The notes: generated by a model not told the origin, from the letters alone. A stretch of DNA of 64,000 bases from Phoebastria nigripes (GCA_035582835.1 JAYKAV010003133.1:246707-310706); one strand, 5' to 3'; counted from the stretch's first letter, positions 41,743-53,748 are shown. A program made the numbers and translations.

Positions 41743-41784
41743 GGATGGATGGATGGACGGACGGACGGACGGACGGACGGACGT
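41743..41784. repeat. (GGAT)n(GGAC)n tetranucleotide repeat
   Basis: About three GGAT units followed by about seven GGAC units, roughly 42 bases. The GGAC half carries a CpG in each unit, and GGAT differs from it by one C-to-T step, so the array looks like one tetranucleotide repeat partly converted by transition. The repeat explains the Asp-Gly-Arg-Thr and Pro-Ser-Val-Arg patterns in overlapping frames. Confidence 0.85.
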
Positions 41785-42147
41785 CGCGTGGGGCGCAGCC
41801 GCCGCCCCCGCGGGCGCTGCCCCCCGGTGCCAAAGCAGCCACTGCAGGGAGACGCCGCACGCCCCGCCGTGCCCCGCCGGCCCTGCAGCGAGCGTTGCCC
41901 CGCTGCCATGCGGGCGGCCGGCTCTGACAGCGGGGCAGGGAGGCGGGCGGCGGGGCCGGGCCGAGGCCGCAGCTTCGGGGGGGCGCGGCGCGATCCCGCC
42001 CCCGCGCCGCTGCGCGCATCCCCGCGGGGCGGCGGGCCGGGGCGCCGAGGCCGCCTCCCGCCGCATCCCCGGGCGCTGCGGCACCGCCCGCCCCGAGCGG
42101 AGCCGCGGTCCGGGGCGCCCCCGCCCCGCGGGCAGCTCCGCTGGGAA

Positions 42148-42249
42148 ATGTGGGCGGGCAGCAGCGGCGGCGACAGCAGCAAAGAAAAAACCGAGCTGCC
42201 GCGCTTGTCGTCATCAGAAACGGGCCTGCAAGAAGCGCTGATGTCATAG
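42148..42249 (+). CDS. Short open frame at island edge, unrecognised
   Basis: ATG at 42,148 (G at -3, moderate Kozak context) to TAG at 42,247-42,249, encoding 33 residues rich in Ser, Glu, Lys and Leu. Unlike the neighbouring frames it is not a simple Ala/Arg/Pro/Gly product. The same frame is open further upstream to 41,749. It could be an upstream ORF in a 5' untranslated region, the start of a coding exon without a visible donor, or chance. No family is recognised. Confidence 0.12.
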   Translation: MWAGSSGGDSSKEKTELPRLSSSETGLQEALMS

Positions 42250-42250
42250 C

Positions 42251-45200
42251 TCTGTGGTCGGGATGACCTTGGGGAAGGCGGGTCTGGATGGACCCTCTGC
42301 TGCACCATGCCAGCTGCAGCACTAGTTACCCTCCTCTGGGCTGCTCTGAGCCTGACAATGCTGGCATTATTATCTCCAAACATTGCTGGCTTTAGTTAGT
42401 GGGTGTGTGCTGAGCTCCTGGTGTAACTGGCACCAGAGCGGGGAAAATACTCCATCGTTCGCTTTATTTGACCTCTTCTAGCACACAGTGGACTCAAGGT
42501 CCTTGAAGGGAATGGTCTGAAGAGTCCCCCTGGAGAGGGGCAGGCGTCCCAAGAGAAAAGGGGTTCCCTCTGCGCATGGACACCGCTGTGGCCTGGGTTT
42601 GTGGTTGTTGAAGTGGCCCCTACAAGACACTGAAGCAGGGAAACAATCTTAGGAGAGACCGGGAAGTTTCCTTGTTCACATTTCAGAAACCAGAGTGTCC
42701 CCTGGTACTCCTGGGAGGGGATGTTAACCTCTCAGTCCTGCAGGCTCGCAGAAANGACACAGGTTCTCCACTGCTTTTCCAGTCAGGTGGATAGGAAAAC
42801 AAAACAGAAAAGAGTAACATTTAGAGGTAGCTGTTTTTTCAGATGCCGGCCTGAGCTTTCACTGAGGAAGAAGTCTTACTGAAATTATTGTCGAAAGCTG
42901 CTTTGGGAAAAAGAAAGAAACTGAAGGAAGCTGCTGCCTCATGGAGGTGTCCATTCTTGTTTCATTGGTCTCTATAATAATCACTTGTGTTTCCATAGTG
43001 ACATCCATCTGTGGCTCTCAAGTTGCTTATCAAATAGTAATGAAATAGGTGCTTGCAGCTTCCATTGCAGGAATGGGGCTGTAAGCTTAACAGCACACCA
43101 GTTGAGCCAACAAAATACTGCCTCAGCTCTGCCTAGGTGAATCATGATACGAAAGTTACTCTTCAAGACAGAGGGATGTAGACTGGTATTTAAAGGAAGC
43201 AGAAAACTGACAAATAGTTCAATAAAAGTGGTAAATACTTTTATGTACAAGTATTAAATCTGGGAATAATGTATAAGTGATTCACTTCTTATTTTTAAAG
43301 ACAGCTCTCTCCTCTCCTTCCTTCATTGTCTGCTAACTTTGAATATCATACTTGCGAATGAGTGCTGAATATCTACTCCTTCCACACGGTGGAATGAATT
43401 CAGAGAAGAAATTATACTCCAGATGTTTCCATTATTTGTGCAATTTATTATAGAACTGTAACTCCATGTATCTGTAACAGCCCAGCTAGCTTAGTTTGCA
43501 TCATAGTGTTTACGATGTAAGTGGCTTCAGAGCAAAACAGCTAATCATTTTGAATAGGCAAAGAGTGGTGGCTGGAGGTTATGGATTTTCTTTTATGGCA
43601 GCAGTAAGTGGTTTCAGTTAATGAAGTCAGCCTTATTTTATTTATATGATGGAGATGTGGAATAGCCTAAATATCAACTGTGGTCTTCATGGAAGGTCTT
43701 CATGGATGGCAGAAAACTAAATTCACACATTTTATGATTAGGAAAGCTCTTTGGATTATGTGGTGATACAACTGACCTGAACAGGTATTTTACATGTAAA
43801 GTGATGAAGGAACAGTAGATAGAAACTTTTTGGGGAAACTTTGAAATATTACAAAGGGAAATATCAGAGCAACAGAGTGTAGTTAAACATTGTGGCTCTG
43901 CAGCTGCAACGAAGAGAGGTGGAATTCTGTTTCAGCAATTTTCAGTGTAAATGAATGCATCATTAATAGTATATAAAAAAGTCTCCTTCCAGCTCTTTAA
44001 CCTAATTCCATCTGTCACTTCTCTGGGGTATATGTTGGGTTTAAGCTCACTCAGCTCTTGCTATGGCAAAATCCTCATTTTAGAATCTGAGTTTTATGGA
44101 GGCAGGAGATCCTGTGGGCAGCCTTAAAGGAGATGATATTATTTATGGACAGGCAAGTTAAGGGAGAGAAAAGAGCACTTCTTGAATCACAAGCTAATGC
44201 TTTTTAAAATGTTTTTCTTCATTACTTGTCTTTCTATATAAAGAAATATATATTTATTCATGTATATAAATATATTTCTGATACCCATTGTTTTTCTTTT
44301 TCTTCATTTTAGAAAAAATAACCTCTTTGGTATCCTTTGTTTCTTAAGTAAATTATCTTGTCCTCTTTTTATGATGAGCAGGTGGTTGTGCTTCCAGTAA
44401 CTCTGGTTATTGTTGGGCCCCTTCCAGTTCAAGAAAAGAGACTACTGCTCACCTGCTTTTTTTTCCTATTGCAACATCACAGGATGCTTGTGAAGGGTTG
44501 AATTTTTCTTGAGTAGATGTTTGCTTTAGCAAAGATGGTGTCTGAATATAATTCCCAATTAATTATATCCCTTACACCATTTGCCAGAGTTAAAGCTGTC
44601 CATTTTCTTATGCAAGGATCAAGAAAAGAAGAATGTTCTTGGGCTATGCTAATAATCTGTGCTGTTAAATGAATTTTATGTTTCAAGGTTGGTATGATTA
44701 TGAAAATATAATTTGCTTTTGATTTTTATTAAAAAAGGGTTAGGCCATAGCCGTTAAGCATTGATAGAGAACGTTACCGGTTTCTGCGTCTGTTCATGTA
44801 ATACATATGGCCTAATGTTTGCACAGCACCAACGAGGAGGTTAGGTAGGAAAATAGGACCTCATTGACCAACTGATTTTTGTGTCAAATGGAAGTGAGAA
44901 ACAGGCTGTGTCCCACATATGCATCTCAGTCCAAACCTGCATTCCTTGACTTGCATGTATTTGTGAGCTGTTGTGCCAACTTTCATAATTTTATTGTGAA
45001 TCTTGGAACATTTGAAGAAAAGTTTGCAGTATTGAAACAAAAGTACTTGGGATATAGGAGTAAGGAGATAATATTCCATGACTTGAGGAATAGAGGATGT
45101 TGGACAAACTGACTGGGGAACTCTATTTGGCTTTACAATCTATCACATATTTCCAATAGTTCTTATAGCTCTTGGTCTTNTAGTCAGGCAATCAAAATAA

Positions 45201-48200
45201 TGTTAGGCTTATTGAAGAGCAAATGTCTAGCTAACCAGGTTCATGGTGGCTGACAAACTAGGAAGAGTCTCAGTTTGTTTTTTTTCCTTGCAATCTCAAG
45301 ATTTTAAATTCATTATATTTGTGTCTGGGGGGGGTGATTCATCATCATCAGCTCATTCTGTTGTTGATTATATTTTTAATTTTAGTTTATGCCGTGTCTT
45401 TAAGTAGTTCCTTTATTTGTTATCTTCAAGGTCAAGCCCCCAGTTACATGCTAATATTTTTTCTATTTTCGGGACACGGTGCTTTCCTGTCNCATGACAC
45501 TTGCAGTAATATGTAATCAGAGGTGTGCATTAAGAGCGTTTGCTGATAAAAATTGAATAAGCATTTCCAAAAGGATATTAACATAACTAGGGCAAATAAA
45601 AAAGTTCCCAAAAATAAAGGAGGAAAATTAATGGAAAAGAATGGGGCCTTAGCATGATATACTCTTTTCCTTTGTCATTGTAAGACTTAAGATCTTAAGA
45701 AATGGAATTAATGTTAACTCACAAAATCAGGAAGCACTAGAGAACAAACTTAAGCCTGATTTTTTTTTTTTAATTTAGCTGTTGATGCGTTTTCTTTTAA
45801 CTTTGTGTCATGATTATTGAATGTGAAGTATTGAATGTATTTCATTTCCACCCAACAAGAATGCAGTGCTCTGAATAATAGTGTAAATAATATAGAATTG
45901 GCTAATAACTTTAGANTGTAGGAAACTTGTACTTTTAAGTCAGCTATTGACAAACTGCAGAAAGCCCAAACATTGTAGAAGTTGGAATATTTCAGAAAGG
46001 TGGATTTGACATTCTTTTCATATGGTTACTATGAAAGATAATGACAACATCTGATTTTAATGGTCAAAGCATAAAACTCCACGGACTGGAGTTGCCCAAA
46101 CGTGCAGGATTGTTTAAACAGCGTTTGCTTTCTTCCAGCCTGAACATTTGTATCCCCCAAAAGAACATTTTCCAGTTGTTTTTACAGCAAGCTTGGTAGT
46201 TATTTCACTTTTATCTCTCTTTAAGGTTTTCCAATGGAGGACTCAGCTGTAGGTGATGATCAAGGTGCTGTGGGAACATTCAGAAAGCACGTTGCACAGA
46301 AGACAGCTCAGAACACCTCCTGTATTTCATGGCTTTCCTTATCGTTATATATTTTTAAAAGTTCTGGTCCTTTAGAATAGCTCATCTTCCCACACCTGCT
46401 AGCAGACTCCTGCTGCAGCTTCAGGCATGTCCATTGTGTAGTGCCCTTCCCATCACATGGCCTCAGTGATAGCAAACTGTTGGCAGCACTCCCAAGTTTG
46501 GCACTTAGGGATAGTGCATATGACAAAGAGTTGTAATGGTGTTCAAAATGTGTTTGGCATCAAAGAACTTCAGCCGTTTGCTGTCACTACAGTGACAACG
46601 TGGTGGTAACAACAGTGCAACGATGTACGTTGCCTTTTGCATGTGTTCCATGCAATAGAAATTAGTAAAATCAGTCACAAAACAGCACTACATCATCCCA
46701 AAAGATGGAAATGATTTTTTTTTCATATAAATAGATTAATTAAGATTTTAGCATTCATGCTTGCCACTCATCACTTAGACACTCTTGCAGTCTATGGTAC
46801 AAGCAAAAAGGAGACAAAAAAAGATGAAATCTCAATTTGTCTCTTGTATTAGTTTCAAACTCATAGTGTCAACTTCAGACTTGTACTTCTCAGTGCTTGT
46901 TTTCTGAATTCAAGAAATACTGAGAACAAATGTGTATTTTACGGTGCTAAAAACGTGAAGAAACAGACCAAAAAGACTTACCATTTCTGTGCTGACAAAA
47001 ATGGCAAAAGCACACATGCAAAATGCATATTTGATTTTTTTAAACAAAATCAGTTCCTACTGTAATGTATTTGATTAGTACTGCAGATAGAGAAATGCGC
47101 TCACTTTCAGTGTATGCTTTTGAAATCAATTGTATTAGACTGGGTTTTTTTAACATTAGGAATGAAGTGCTTTGTGGCNTTTTTTTCAAATCTCTGGGAT
47201 AATGATATAAATATTTGGCGAAGCTTAGAATTTTTGCAGTGACACAGAACTATGTTCAAACTATCAACTATAACAGCTTGGCTTCTGAGAGACATAGCTG
47301 CTTTTCTCTGCTGACCTTATTGAGAGATGGAATTTGGAAACCTTAAAATGTAGGATGTCTCAACAGTTTGCCATGCTNTTGAATTAAAATGCCATAGGAG
47401 TTGTGATTACTAAATTGAGCTCCTATAGTTTGCATTCTTAATATGGCCCTCAGGGCAGGTTCAAAAAAGAAAGAAGAAAGAAAAATTTAACGATGCAAAC
47501 AAGCTCCCAATGGGAATGTGTCTGATTTCTTAACAACTGGAATTTTACGTGTTAAATTCCTTGACGATTCTGCCTTTGCTGAGTACACTCTCCACTGAAC
47601 AAATCTTTTCTAGAAGTTAACTGCTTTTGCATGCTATGCCAGGGATGGATTTGGGTCTGAAACTGGGTACTGGACCCTGTGTTCTCGGCAATGCCTACTG
47701 CTGATGTTAGAAATGGAAATTGGTGAGCTATAAACTGCAAACTGGAACTGAAGACTGGTTTCAGAGACAGAAAAAATGTGCCTGGGACAGAGATTCAAGC
47801 TGGCTGAGCAAGGGGGTTGCATCTGGGAGCAGGTGGAGAGAAGAGAATAGACTGTGGAGGTAAATTGGTGCTGGAACTGAAGAAGGCAATGGGCCTATCA
47901 TCCCANTACCAAACCCTTTTTTAAGATGTACATCATTATAATAATTTGTACATGGTGTTAAACTAAAGGCTTCCTTTCTGTCCTGAGGAATTTATAAGAT
48001 CTCTGCTCATTGTATCACACAGGGGTCCTAACTCCCTGTCTTCCATTAGGCAGCCTCTTCCCCTTCTTCTCACCAGCACTACAAAAGGTGAATCAGGGGA
48101 CTCAATAGCACATGATTAGAAGCCACAACGCCAGATTTTAGCAGGGAGTGAAAAAAGCTTGTGTATTTTGAGACCTCTGGGTTGTATATTTNAGGAAAAT

Positions 48201-50724
48201 AGGTAGAAAAGAATATGCCATAACAGCCTGTGTTTACAAAGCATGAAGTATGCATTGTATTTGTGAAGAACAAGAAAAAAGGAGATCCTGTTTTCTTGTT
48301 CTTGTGCAGATATAATTATGTTGCCTGGAGGCATAAGGTAGTTTTTGTTCTCATGTTTTTCTGATGTAGTTATCTAAAAAAAGATGTTTTGATGTAGTTA
48401 TGCTGGATATGAGGGTGCTTTATTTCAATTTACCTTATTTCCTCATTCGTACATAACAACACGAGAGCGTTATGAGCACCGTGCATGGCCTGTTTCAGTT
48501 TTAGCTGTATTAGAATAGTGAAAGAGGTTTATAAGCAAAGCTAATGAATACAAGGGCCAAACTCACATAAGGTAGAGGATCCAGGAAGGGCATTTAAAAC
48601 TGAGACCTAAAAGCAGTGTCGTGTTTTCTCTCAGTCAAAGAATATGTCAGTGTTGCTTGATTGGCATTTCCTCTGTTTCTATGACTCCAGGTCCAAACTT
48701 GATCTCCCTTCCTCTTGTGCAGTTCCACTGGGTTAAAAGGGGTTACTCGTGGTTTACACGCAGTAATGACTGAAGAAACTCTTTTGACTCCCTCTCAACA
48801 CGCAGTTAGTCTGTCTTTTGGATCACTTGCTTTGACTTGCCTGATTAATTTAAATGGAAATTATTTCTCATAGTGATTACCAGAATGATTTCTCTGTTTC
48901 CAAACAAATACTTTCATGTGTCCATCTTCTCTGTCCTTCTCTTCCCATCTTTCTTTCTGTGAGAGCATTTTCCCTTTCCCCATTTATTAGAATAAAAATA
49001 CTCAAAGTAAAATATCAAGTTACTATTCTGCTCTGCTCATCCTACTGGCATACTGCGTTTTCCACACTAAAACTGGAAACTGTCAGAAACATGCTCGCTT
49101 GTAGGACAGCTTTTATATGGCATAGATGACGCTCCTCCATAGTAACCAGTATTTATGTTTTATNATGCTATTTTTATCTTTAGAGTTACAAATGTTTACA
49201 TTCTTTACCCTTCTGTGTCTTAATTCTGCCTTTCAGGTGGTATGATTAGCGTAAAGAAAAAATGTAGCCTTAGAAGAATGATAAATGTAGAAGGTGAAAA
49301 CAGAGTAGAAGGGACAGAGACATTAACCTGAGGAAGTATTATATTTTGAGGAATTTCACAGAGGCAAATATCTTCAAGCTAGCAGAAGTGGAATAACGTG
49401 TCATATTTTCAGTCAGAGTGGGTTTTAGTTGTCTTTGGATTTTTTTTCTTTTTTTTTTTTTTTTTTTTTTTTTGAAAGGAGTAGAGAGAATGTTGACCTT
49501 TGCTTTTATTATTTCTGTGTGCTAATTGTAGGTCATAGCAAGGTTTTTGTTGTTGATGAATAGTTGTGCTGTCTGATCACCAAATGGGTGTGCACTCTTG
49601 GCAGTGCTGTTGTGTATACCAGTATATCCATCAAAGAAGTTGTTAATAAAGAAATGAATATGAAATGTGATATGAGAAAAAAATAGCAAACAATTGAGCA
49701 ATACAATTCTCAAACATTAATATTGCAGCCTTGAAAACAGAAGGCAAGTGTTGAGTTTTGTAGTCATTGTTTAGCCTGGTGGTTGAGAATATCTTAAATT
49801 ACAGAAGCACTTTGCAAATAATGTAAGACACATACAAAACCATTACACTTAACACTGTAAAATTAAATAAAGGCTAGAAATATCATTTAGATTTACCTGA
49901 CTAATAATGGCCTGTGACCTGAGTGGGAGCCAACGTGGACTCCACAGTATGGATTTGTTCAGGTGCTTTAGCAGTGGGTGGGCAAAAAGGGGATTGTTTC
50001 TGACTTACAGCTTGTACAGCACCGGGAAGCCCCATGCCAGCCTGCAGTCTGTTAACGCATCCCACTATCCGTGTTTTTTAAGTTGATCTGCATGTGCACA
50101 AGCGACTCCCTCTCAGTGTGCCATGAAAAAGGAGCTTTGACATGTGAAATGCGAACATGTCGTGTCCAGTAGCACCCAAATGCATACAGGAGTGTTGATC
50201 CAGTTGACGGTTTCCAGCTCAGAATTTTTTTTTTTTGATTAAAAAATAATAGTGACTTCCACCACTATGCTTAATAGTAAAGCTGATTGTTTTATGCAAC
50301 CTGAAAAATAGAGTCATATTGTATATATAATGTAATAGGATACAAAAGCCTGTCCTTTCCACAATTAAAATAGGGTCTTCTCCTGAATGTGATAGCATAG
50401 AAAGGTGTTAATGAAACAAGATATTCTTGATTAACTAGGTAATCAGCTTGCACTTTTGGATATACTTTAGCACTGCTGAAATATTGTATATCTAAAATGA
50501 TGACTTAAATTGTATTGTTCTCGCTGCAAATGTGTTTTAGCCATGAGGCCATGATTTTTTTTTCTGGTACCTATTTCCTGAAAAATTAGCAAAGCTAGTA
50601 TAGTTGCCATGTCCAAGCTTACTTTTGAATTATTCTACTTAAATTGCTAGTCTAATAGAATAGGATTCTTACAGAATACTGAATGATACTTTTTATTGAG
50701 GATCCAGAATATGTTTTTAACCTT
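42251..50724. other. AT-rich DNA right of the CpG island
   Basis: Composition falls back to AT-rich over about 300 bases. Contents are simple: a 12-nt direct repeat (GGTCTTCATGGA twice, 43,682-43,706), a TA-rich patch near 44,236-44,280, a G8 run (45,327-45,334) and a long poly(T) block (49,441-49,473). Open frames are under 95 codons and unrecognised. If the island promoter fires rightward this is likely first-intron DNA; if leftward, it is upstream sequence. Confidence 0.55.
49441..49473. repeat. Poly(T) block
   Basis: T7, C, then T25. No retroposon body was recognised on the minus strand that would make it a poly(A) tail. Its length is probably variable and error-prone. Confidence 0.75.
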
Positions 50725-50758
50725 AATCATAGAATCATAGAATCATAGAATCATAGAA
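50725..50758 (-). repeat. CR1 3'-terminal octamer microsatellite, copy 1
   Basis: Four tandem AATCATAG units on the plus strand (ATTCTATG-type on the element's strand). This is the 3' signature of CR1 and fixes the element's orientation. Confidence 0.9.
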
Positions 50759-50775
50759 TAGTTTGGGATGGAAGG

Positions 50776-50789
50776 GACCTTTAAAGGTC
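50776..50789 (-). other. CR1 3' UTR palindrome, copy 1
   Basis: Perfect 14-bp palindrome GACCTTTAAAGGTC just inside the 3' end, identical in copy 2 at 60,517-60,530. The CR1 3' region is thought to be recognised by the element's own reverse transcriptase, so a stem here is plausible; that role is inferred. Confidence 0.6.
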
Positions 50790-50830
50790 ATCTAGTCCAA
50801 CCCCCCTGCCATGGGCAGGGGCATCTTCAA

Positions 50831-53748
50831 CTACATCAGGTTGCTCAGAGCCCCATCCAACCTGACCTTGAATGTTTCCAGGGATGGGGCATCTACCACC
50901 TCTCTGGGCAACCTGTTCCAGTGTTTCACCACCCTCAGCATAAAAAAATGTCTTCCTTATATCTAGTCTAAATCTACCTTCTTTTAGTTTAAAACCATTA
51001 CCCCTTGTCCTATCACAACAGGCCATGCTAAAAAGTCTGTCCCCATCTTTCTTATAAGCCCCCTTTAAGTACTGAAAGGCTACAATAGGGTCTCCCCAAA
51101 GCCTTCTCTTCTCCAGGCTGAACAACCCCAACTCTCTCAGCCTTTCTTCATGGGAGAGGCATTCCATCCCTCTGATCATTTTCATGGCNCTCCTCTGGAC
51201 CTGCTCCAACAGGTCCATGTCCTTCCTGTGCTGGGGGCCCCAGAGCTGGACGCAGTACTCCAGGTGGGGTCTGACCAGAGCAGAGCAGAGGGGCAGAATC
51301 ACCTCCTTCAACCTGCTGGCCACGCTTCTTTTGATGCAGCCCAGGATACGGTTGGCCTTCTGGGCTGCGAGCGCACATTGCCGGCTCATGTCCAGCTTTT
51401 CATCCACCAGTACCCCCAAGTCCTTCTCGGCAGGGCTGTTCTCAATCCCTTCATCCCCCAGCCTGTATTGATACCGGGGGTTGCCCTGACCTAGATGCAG
51501 GACCTTGCACTTGGCCTTGTTGAACCTCATGGGCCCACTTCTTGAGCTTGTCCAGGTCCCTCTGGATGGCATCCCGTCCCTCAGGCATGTCGACCGCACC
51601 ACTCAGCTTGGTGTCATCTGCAAACTTGCTGAGGGTGCACTCAATCCCGCTGTCTATGTCGTTGATGAAGATAGATATTAAACAGTACTGGTCCCTGAAC
51701 GGACCCCTGCAGGACACCACTTGTCACTGNTCTCCANCTGGACATTGAGCCGTTGACCACTACCCTCTGGATGCGACCATCCAACCAATTCCTCACCCAC
51801 CGGACAGTCCTCCCATCAAATCCGTATCTCTCCAGTTTAGAGAGAAGGATGTTGTGGGGGACCATGTCAAAGGCCTTACAGAGGTCCAGAGAGATGACAT
51901 CTGTAGCNCTTCCCATGTCCACTGATGTAGTCACTCCATCANAGAAGGCCACTAGGTTGGTCAGGCCGGACTTGCCCTTGGTGAAGCCATGCTGGCTGTC
52001 TCGAATCACCTCCCTGTCTTCCTTCCAGGAGGATCTGTTCCATGATCTTCCCAGGCAGAGAGGTGAGACTGACTGGCCTGTAGTTCTCTGGGTCTTCCTT
52101 TTTCCCCTTTTTAAAAATGGGGATTATTTTTCCCCTTTTCCAGTTAGTGGGAACTTCACTGGACTGCCATGACTTCTCAAATATGACGGATAGTGGCTTA
52201 GCAACTACATCCGCCAGTTCCCTCAGGACCCGCGGATGGATCTCATTGGGTCCTATGGACTTGTGTACCTTCAGGTTCCCTAGATGGTCTCGAACCTGAT
52301 CTTCTCCTACAGTGGGCGGCTCTTCATTCTCCCAGTCCCTGCCTTTGCCTTCTGCAGCTTGGGCGGTGAGGCCTGAGCACTTGCCCGTGAAGACTGAGCC
52401 AAAAAAGTCATTGAGTACCTCTGCCTTCTCCATATCCTGGGTAAGCAGGTCTCCCGTTTCCTTCTGGAGGGGGCCCACATTTTCCCTCATCTTCCTTTTA
52501 TCCCCAGCATACCTATAGAAGCTTTTCTTGTTGCCCTTGACGTCCCTGGCCAGATTTAATTCTATCAATCAGGACTTCAGCTTTCCTAACCTGATCCCTG
52601 GCTGCTCGGACAATTTCTCTGTATTCCTCCCAGGNTACCTGTCCTTGCTTCCACCCTCTGTAGGCTTCCTTTTTGTGTTTGAGTGTGTCCAGGAGCTCCT
52701 TGTTCATCCACTCAGGCCTCCTGGTGTTTTTGCCTGACTTCCTCTTTGTTGGGATGCATTGCTCCTGAGCTTGGAGGAGGTGATCCTTAAATATTACCCA
52801 GCTTTCTTGGGCCCCTCTTCCCTCCAGGGCTTTGTCCCATGGCACTCTACCAAACAGATCCCCGAAGAGGCCAAAGTCTGCTCTTTTGAAGTCCAGGGTA
52901 GTGAGCTTGTTGTGCACCCTCCTCGGTGCCCTATGGATCTTGAACTCCACCATTTCATGGTCACCGCAGCCAAGGCTNCCCTTGAGCTTCACATTCCCCA
53001 CCAGCCCCTCCTTGTTGGTGAGAACAAGGTCCAGCATCGCACCTCTCCTCATTGGCTCCTCTACCACTTGGAGAAGGAAGTTATCCTTGACGCATTCNAG
53101 GAACCTCTCGGATTGCTTATGCNCTGCCGTGTTGTCCCTCCAACAGATATTGGGGTGGCTGAAGTCCCCCATGAAGACCAGGGCTTGTGAATGTGAGGCC
53201 GCTCCTATCTGTCTATAGAGGGCCTCATCCACTNGGACTTCCTGGTCGGGTGGCCTGTAGCAGACCCCCACCATAATGTCACGTGTCCCTGCCCTCTCTT
53301 TAATCCTGACCCATAAGCTCTCGGTCGGCTCCTCATCCATCCCCAGGCGGAGCTCCATGCACTCCAGCTGGTCATTGACATGGAGGGCGACACCCCCTCC
53401 TCGTCTCCCCTGCCTGTCCTTCCTAAAGAGCCTGTATCCTTCCATCCCAACATTCCAATCATAGGAGACATCCCACCACGTCTCTGTGATGCCAGTAAGG
53501 TCATAGGCCTGCAGGTGTGCGCACATCTCTAACTCCTCTTGTTTATTCCCCATGTTACATGTGTTTGCATAGAGGCATTTAAGTTGGGCCCCTGATGAAG
53601 CTGTCTCACTGGCTGGAGTTCCTTTGTGCTGCTCTTCTGGCGCTCTCCTGCTGACCTGTGATCCGTCTCCAGGCTCTGGGCATCTATTGCTGGCACTGGC
53701 ATCAAACTGGTAGGAGTGGGATAGATTGAGGTTCCCNTCCCCTGGCAA
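50831..53748 (-). pseudogene. CR1 ORF2 remnant: endonuclease and reverse transcriptase, copy 1
   Basis: ORF2 nicks target DNA and copies element RNA into it. The first 411 codons from about 53,748 are open and hold the APE-like endonuclease. Visible are YANTCN (residues 60-65), ITETWW (87-92), VCYRPP (162-167), GDFS (194-197) and CGDHE (261-265). The usual GDFN and SDH motifs appear here as GDFS and GDH, so catalysis may be damaged. The reverse transcriptase follows: VLFNI, then FADDTKLSG with FADD at 51,613-51,624, and a C-terminal domain ending at the nominal stop, 50,831-50,833. Frame breaks: a TGAT duplication (plus strand 52,564-52,571), a 17-nt deletion at 52,022/52,023, a TATC duplication (51,670-51,677), a short deletion near 51,530, and an extra base in the A-run 50,942-50,948. 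The 53,748 boundary is a convention; no ATG marks the start. Confidence 0.92.

Larger units (their letters stand above)
40840..42250. promoter_or_regulatory. CpG island, probable promoter and first exon
   Basis: About 1.4 kb of very GC-rich, CpG-dense sequence standing abruptly out of AT-rich DNA, with many CGG/CCG and GC-box-like words (for example GGGCGGG near 42,152). In vertebrates such islands usually mark promoters, so this is the best evidence for a host gene in the window. Many long frames are open on both strands (up to 226 codons on minus, 41,703-42,383), but they overlap, are Ala/Arg/Pro/Gly-rich and match nothing I recognise. They are explained by scarcity of stop codons at high GC. 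Splice-donor-like sites occur on both strands, so direction is unresolved and bidirectional activity is possible. The gene cannot be named from this sequence. Confidence 0.85.

Noticed and set aside
40869..42383. Many long overlapping open frames (up to 226 codons) on both strands of the CpG island
   Set aside because: All are Ala/Arg/Pro/Gly-rich, overlap each other in several frames, include repeat-derived segments and match no family. High GC removes stop codons and explains them.
50768..52518. Plus-strand open frames across CR1 copy 1 (for example 51,150-51,494 and 51,753-52,172)
   Set aside because: These are antisense shadows of ORF2; the same shadows appear in copy 2.
53700..53748. 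Start of ORF2 at 53,748
   Set aside because: The codon there is TTG, not ATG, and the frame is open further upstream, overlapping the end of ORF1. The boundary is a convention, not a proven start.
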